A stretch of 10,329 nt of DNA from Flavobacteriales bacterium (lineage in GTDB: Bacteria > Bacteroidota > Bacteroidia > Flavobacteriales_D > Parvicellaceae), in the NCBI GenBank assembly GCA_026993705.1, contig JALWSJ010000423.1, positions 1 to 10,329 of the forward strand, written 5' to 3'. Shown one piece after another: positions 6,501 to 10,329 of the stretch. The notes under the pieces were generated by a model that did not search any database, was not told where the DNA came from, and saw only the letters and a list, made by a program, of their open reading frames with translations. Every line of letters begins with the position of its first letter. Positions within the stretch are counted from its first letter, which is position 1. Position numbers and translations under genes: made by a program.

Positions 6501-9500
6501 ATTTAATTCTACCGTTTCAAATAGTGATGGTGAACCGGCTTCAAACGATGATTCTCCGAATGTTACCGGTGGAGATTTATACTTTAATTTAGGTAATATC
6601 TCCGAAGACATTTTAAGAGATGGTCAAAAATCTTTTGAAAATGGTATCCCGCCGGATGGAAATTATGATCCTTCTGTTCTAACGACTACTGCTTGGGGAT
6701 GGGTGCCAACTACTCAAGTCATTGTAAATGCTTTTGATACCGATCCGAATAATAGAATCAATCAAGATGTTGGGTATGACGGGTTAAAAGATGATAATGA
6801 AGTTAATTTTTTTACGAACTTTATGAATGATATATCGTCGGTTGTTACGAATCCTACAGCTTTGCAAAATATATTAGACGATCCATCTTCAGATGATTAC
6901 AACTATTATTTAGATGATAATTTTGATGCTCAACAAGCAGATATACTTACTCGATATAAAAAGTACAATAATCCTGAGGGTAATTCACCTTCTACAGAGT
7001 ATTCAGCATCATTAAATGCTGACGGTTATCCAACTTCTGCTACAACATTGCCCAATGTGGAGGATATTAACAGAGATAATAACTTGAATGAAACAGAAAG
7101 TTATTTTCAATATAAAATAAGTATGCGTCCGCAGGATATGGTTGTTGGTAAGAACTTTATTACCGACAGAATTTTAGCAACCGATAACAATAGTGGAAAA
7201 CAAGTCTATTGGTATCAGTTCAGAATACCTATAAATGAATATCAAAAAAAGGTAAACGGTATTCAGGACTTTAGGGCAATACGTTTTATGCGTATGTTTA
7301 TGAAAGGATGGTCGCAAGAAGCCGTTCTTCGATTTGCTCGTTTAGATTTAATACGTGGTCAATGGAGGGTTTACAGAGGTAGTTTGCTGTCTGCCGGAGA
7401 GTATATCCAACAAGAAGAGTCATCAACTACGTTTGTTATCAATGCAGTAAATATTGAGCAAAACGGAAGTAGAGATCCTATTCACTACGTGTTGCCTAAC
7501 GGGATAAGAAGACAAGTAAATTACCAAACAGCCAATTTAGCTCAATTAAACGAGCAGTCTTTAGTGCTTGATGTCTGTGGGTTGCAAGACGGAGATGCAC
7601 GAGCCGGGTATAAAAATGTGAAATTTGATGTTCGGAATTATAACAAAATTCAGATGTTTGTTCACGGTGAGCAAAACAATATTAATGATGATGTAAAAGA
7701 TGGGGATGTTACAGTTTACGTTCGTTTGGGAACGGATTTCGTTAATAATTATTACGAATATGAGTTGCCTCTTAAACTTTCCCCTTGGTATAATCACGAT
7801 CCTGAATCGGTGTGGCCACAAGAGAATAATATGGTAATAGATTTGAATGCAATTAAGCAAGTAAAAAAGAATCGTAACTCTAAGAACTTTTCAACGTTTG
7901 CTCGTTATACTGAAAAAGACCCCAATGACCCTACCCGAAACATTACCGTTATCGGTAACCCCAATTTAATGAATTTAAAGACCATTATGATAGGGGTAAG
8001 AAACCCTAAAAAGGAAGACCCTAATAACTTGGGGACAAACGATGATGGACTAGAAAAATGCGTTGAAGTTTGGGTGAATGAACTAAGGTTAACGGATTTC
8101 AACCAAAAAGGAGGATGGGCAACTATCGGGCGAATGAATGCTAAATTGGCTGACTTTGCCGATTTATCGCTTTCCGGAATGTATTCGACTCCTTATTTTG
8201 GGAGTATTGAACAAAAAGTAGGGGAGCGTCAGCAAGAATATATTTACGGAATGGATGCGTCTTCTACTGTTCAGTTAGGAAAGTTTTTTGGAAATAGAAT
8301 AGGTTTACAGTTGCCAATGTATATGGGGTATTCCAACAATACAGAAAAACCCTTGTATGATCCTTTAAATCCGGATTTGCCTTTTGAGAAAAACCCTGAA
8401 GAAACCGAAGAGGAATGGAATAAGCGATTTAGAAATGGGAGTAATATCACCGAGCGTCGTTCGTTGAATTTTACAAACGTTAGGTTAGACCCAAAACCAA
8501 AGAATCAGGATCCTAAAAAAGTGAAAAAACCACGATTCTATGATGTGAAAAATGTATCAACCTCTTATTCGTACAACGAGATAACACATGTTGATATTAA
8601 TACACAGTTAGATAGAAAAGTTAATCATGTTGGGAGTTTAACCTATGGGTTTAGTAAGTCTCCAAAACCTTGGGAACCTTTTAAACGAGCAAAGGCTTTC
8701 CGTAAGTCAAAATGGTTGCGTCCGATAAAAGATTTCAACCTTTATTTTGCTCCAAAAAAACTAGGCTTTAAAACGACTCTTAATAGGACGTACAACGCTT
8801 TTGAAGTAAGAAGCAACATTCCTGGAGGAATTACAGTTCCCAATTACACCAAAACATTTAATTGGGACAGAGATTATGATTTAAAATATGATTTAACAAA
8901 AGCGTTAAAGTTTAGTTTTAAGGCCAAAAACAGAGCTTTTATTAACGATCCTTACGGTAAAATAGATTATGGTGTTTTTGGATACAATAGAGAAACAGCA
9001 CGTGATTCCGTGAGTACAAGTTTGCGTTCCTTTGGAGAAAACATGAACTACGGGCATACTATTAATGCGTCGTACAAATGGCCATTAAAGAAAATACCAT
9101 TATTAAATTGGATGTCTTTAAACACAAGATACACTGCCAATTTTGATTGGACGAGAGCACCGTTAGTTATGCCACAAGTCGGAAATGTAGTTCAAAACTC
9201 AAGGGTGGTACAGTGGAATGCTAAAATGAATATGACGACGTTCTATAACAAAGTGCCATATTTCAAAAAGATAAACCAAAGCAGAAATAGAAGAAAACCC
9301 GTACGAAAGCCACCGGTAAAAAATAATAAAGGAAAAGAAGATGAAAAATCAGCTAAAGGCAAAAAAGACGAAAAGGATAAATCGAAGAAGGATAAGAAAA
9401 AAGATAAAAACAGCGGAGACGGATTTAATTTAGTGTCAGAGTCAGCCAAAATATTGATGTCTTTAAAAAATATATCAGCTACCTATTCTACCAATGACGG

Positions 9501-10329
9501 TATCTTGATGCCCGGGTTTGCAAAGCAAACCGAAATGTTAGGATTAGACCAAAATTTCCAAGGTCAGTCATGGGAGTTTGTAAGCGGAGGATTTCAAGAA
9601 ATGGATATTTTCGGTCGTCCTACCGGTTACGATTACGCCGATTATGCTTATACAAATGGATGGTTGGTTGATACTTCTAAGTTTCACTTAATTAACACAC
9701 AATATGCCGTTACCCATACCGAAAAATTAAATCTAAAAGGGACGCTAAAACCTATAAAAGGACTTAGGGTTGACTTGACGGCAAAATATAATATAGCATC
9801 AAATAAAACCTCTAATCTAGGGTATATAGGAACTGATTTTCAACATCTAAATCAAAAATTTACAGGCTCTTTCAGTCGGTCGATTATTACATGGAAAACC
9901 GCCTTCACGGCAGATAAAGGAAGCAGTGATGCCCTAAAAAATCCTGTTTTCGATAATTTAAGAGCAATCCGCCCTGAAGTTTCGCAAGTAATTGCCGGAA
10001 CAAATCCTCACTCCGATACCACGCAAAGCGAAGTAGCTTATGCGGGAGGTTATAACGGAGCACAACAAGATGTAGTAATCGGTGCCTTTTTGGCTGCTTA
10101 TACAGGAGCTAAGGTCAATGAAAAAACGGTTAATCCATTCAGGAAAATGCCTCTCCCAAATTGGAGAATATCATACGATGGATTATCAAAAATTAAATTC
10201 GTACAAAAATATGTTAAGACCCTAACCTTTACGCATGCCTATCGTTCCAATTTCAATATAGGAAGTTATACTACTAATTTATCCTACCAAAGTGATGATT
10301 TAGGAGCAACTCAACTCGATATGGCAGGA
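3532..10329 (+). CDS. sprA: SprA, type IX secretion outer-membrane translocon (C-terminus beyond window)
   Basis: An uninterrupted frame of 2266 codons runs to the window edge; SprA proteins are usually about 2300-2500 residues, so nearly all of it is here. It starts MRILRIALLILGGFYLPFSL with a signal peptide cleaved near A22. Conserved SprA stretches include GSDFIEIRPQGSAELSFG (139-156), GNVSLPLNSSLITGSQSLFG (from 231), IPGHNKAIGKNGNSYIDAFE (804-823), NDFEAANVEFIQFWVMDPF (973-991), EDINRDNNLNE (1177-1187), VWVNELRLTDF (1513-1523) and KKIPLLNW (1853-1860). Known of the family (Sov in Porphyromonas): SprA forms a giant 36-strand outer-membrane barrel with a lateral opening, capped by PorV or a plug protein, through which T9SS cargo is exported; gliding species need it for motility. 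Only two cysteines occur, C1349 and C1510. Residues 1924-1963 form a Lys/Asp/Glu-rich linker, 16 Lys in 40. No Shine-Dalgarno is visible; the ATG fits the signal peptide. The gene seems intact. Confidence 0.97.
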   Translation, partial: MRILRIALLILGGFYLPFSLSAQNDSTDLIYPIEDGQNPEEGGGIIDFEQPLNFQNNVHYDPVTGKYVFESTVGDDINYRPASSMTLEEFLQYQNEKSMQNYWQQRVDEQVQEARDAKSKTGANTPKIDPKKRVRKIFGSDFIEIRPQGSAELSFGLNISKTENPIIPVKQRRITTFDFDQKIQMNLTGKIGDLMTIGFNYNTEATFDFDNKLKLDYSGEEDDIIQKIEAGNVSLPLNSSLITGSQSLFGIKTVLKFGKLTTTTVLSQQKGQRKEIEVSGGAQISDFEIFADNYEENRHYFLNYHFHDTYDTALTTLPIVTSGIQIQRMEVWITNKTNDYDQTRNIIAFTDLGESNPNNLEKPSWANGSSALPDNDHNNLYASVVNNQGVRNYSTASNILSGPSYNMVQSVEYEKLQNARLLSSNEYTYNSLLGFISLNQSLNNDEVLAVAYLYTYNGQSYQVGEFSTDGVAGQNALYLKLLKSTVRNPRKKLWDLMMKNVYSLGAYQVDKENFRLNVVYNNPSNGIDINYVPKPQVQTKLLIQLLDLDRLDQQMHPHSDGLFDFVPVNASNGVINNAGTINPRNGRLYFTTVEPFGKTLDTKLANAGVPANQRKTIVFQQLYDSTVTAARQIPELNRFKIKGSYQSSVSSEISLNALNIPQGSVKVTAGGRVLQEGTHYTVDYNMGRVKILDDGILSSGIPIKISLESNSLFSIQTKSLIGTHFDYKISRNANIGATVLHLTEKPLTQKVNIGDEPISNTMLGLDGGFKREVPLLTKLVDKIPLISTKEKSTVSFSGEVAALIPGHNKAIGKNGNSYIDAFEGSQSLIDIRSYNTWVIASVPHGQPNLFPEASLYNDLNYGKNRALFAWHVTDPLFLNNTNRTPSYIKDSPLQKDNRVRQVLVSEVFPNQQLGTGQLTNIPVLDLNYYPSERGAYNYDALPTSFSAGADPNTGGLADPASRWGGIMRPLSTNDFEAANVEFIQFWVMDPFNSTVSNSDGEPASNDDSPNVTGGDLYFNLGNISEDILRDGQKSFENGIPPDGNYDPSVLTTTAWGWVPTTQVIVNAFDTDPNNRINQDVGYDGLKDDNEVNFFTNFMNDISSVVTNPTALQNILDDPSSDDYNYYLDDNFDAQQADILTRYKKYNNPEGNSPSTEYSASLNADGYPTSATTLPNVEDINRDNNLNETESYFQYKISMRPQDMVVGKNFITDRILATDNNSGKQVYWYQFRIPINEYQKKVNGIQDFRAIRFMRMFMKGWSQEAVLRFARLDLIRGQWRVYRGSLLSAGEYIQQEESSTTFVINAVNIEQNGSRDPIHYVLPNGIRRQVNYQTANLAQLNEQSLVLDVCGLQDGDARAGYKNVKFDVRNYNKIQMFVHGEQNNINDDVKDGDVTVYVRLGTDFVNNYYEYELPLKLSPWYNHDPESVWPQENNMVIDLNAIKQVKKNRNSKNFSTFARYTEKDPNDPTRNITVIGNPNLMNLKTIMIGVRNPKKEDPNNLGTNDDGLEKCVEVWVNELRLTDFNQKGGWATIGRMNAKLADFADLSLSGMYSTPYFGSIEQKVGERQQEYIYGMDASSTVQLGKFFGNRIGLQLPMYMGYSNNTEKPLYDPLNPDLPFEKNPEETEEEWNKRFRNGSNITERRSLNFTNVRLDPKPKNQDPKKVKKPRFYDVKNVSTSYSYNEITHVDINTQLDRKVNHVGSLTYGFSKSPKPWEPFKRAKAFRKSKWLRPIKDFNLYFAPKKLGFKTTLNRTYNAFEVRSNIPGGITVPNYTKTFNWDRDYDLKYDLTKALKFSFKAKNRAFINDPYGKIDYGVFGYNRETARDSVSTSLRSFGENMNYGHTINASYKWPLKKIPLLNWMSLNTRYTANFDWTRAPLVMPQVGNVVQNSRVVQWNAKMNMTTFYNKVPYFKKINQSRNRRKPVRKPPVKNNKGKEDEKSAKGKKDEKDKSKKDKKKDKNSGDGFNLVSESAKILMSLKNISATYSTNDGILMPGFAKQTEMLGLDQNFQGQSWEFVSGGFQEMDIFGRPTGYDYADYAYTNGWLVDTSKFHLINTQYAVTHTEKLNLKGTLKPIKGLRVDLTAKYNIASNKTSNLGYIGTDFQHLNQKFTGSFSRSIITWKTAFTADKGSSDALKNPVFDNLRAIRPEVSQVIAGTNPHSDTTQSEVAYAGGYNGAQQDVVIGAFLAAYTGAKVNEKTVNPFRKMPLPNWRISYDGLSKIKFVQKYVKTLTFTHAYRSNFNIGSYTTNLSYQSDDLGATQLDMAG

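Noticed and set aside
5160..9449. Several minus-strand ORFs of 62-99 codons lying within sprA
   Set aside because: All are antisense to a long, clearly conserved coding frame, have low-complexity or membrane-like compositions typical of reverse-strand reading, and show no family features.
3532..10329. sprA as a broken gene or a fusion
   Set aside because: I checked the reading frame line by line and found no in-frame stop or frame change; conserved SprA segments follow in the expected order. Only the C-terminus is cut by the window edge.

Overview
The window is low-GC bacterial DNA from a member of the Bacteroidota, most likely the class Flavobacteriia or a close relative. The diagnosis rests on a nearly complete SprA gene, the outer-membrane translocon of the type IX secretion system (T9SS), which is confined to that phylum. 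A moxR/DUF58/BatD-like 'Bat' operon of typical Bacteroidota order and a Bacteroidota-type -7 promoter box (TAnnTTTG) agree with this.

Layout: the left quarter is transcribed on the minus strand and reads, in transcription order, moxR (1576-2628), a DUF58/von Willebrand-A protein (455-1318), then the first 151 codons of a secreted BatD-like protein that leaves the window at base 1. The last two overlap by one base (TAATG). moxR and the DUF58 gene are separated by an unusually long 257-bp gap holding three inverted repeats. A 12-base motif in that gap recurs upstream of moxR, and in both places it precedes an ATG-initiated mini-ORF of 7 or 9 codons. MoxR ATPases are thought to act as chaperones or assembly factors for VWA-domain partners, so these genes plausibly form one envelope-associated unit.

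From 2629 to 3531 there is a 903-bp divergent intergenic region with no convincing gene. It holds several strong inverted repeats: a degenerate hairpin at 2895-2940, a perfect palindrome at 2952-2965 and a highly structured ~140-bp element at 3208-3349. The outer edges of the first and last are inverted copies of each other, which suggests a non-autonomous repeat or a pair of REP-like units inserted between the two operons.

From 3532 to the right end, 2266 in-frame codons of sprA run on the plus strand without interruption; only the C-terminus is missing. It encodes a very large beta-barrel through which T9SS cargo crosses the outer membrane, and which gliding members need for motility.

I see no defence system, prophage, CRISPR array, RNA gene or biosynthetic cluster. 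The most interesting unexplained material is non-coding: the structured repeat before sprA and the paired motif/mini-ORF leaders before moxR and the DUF58 gene.
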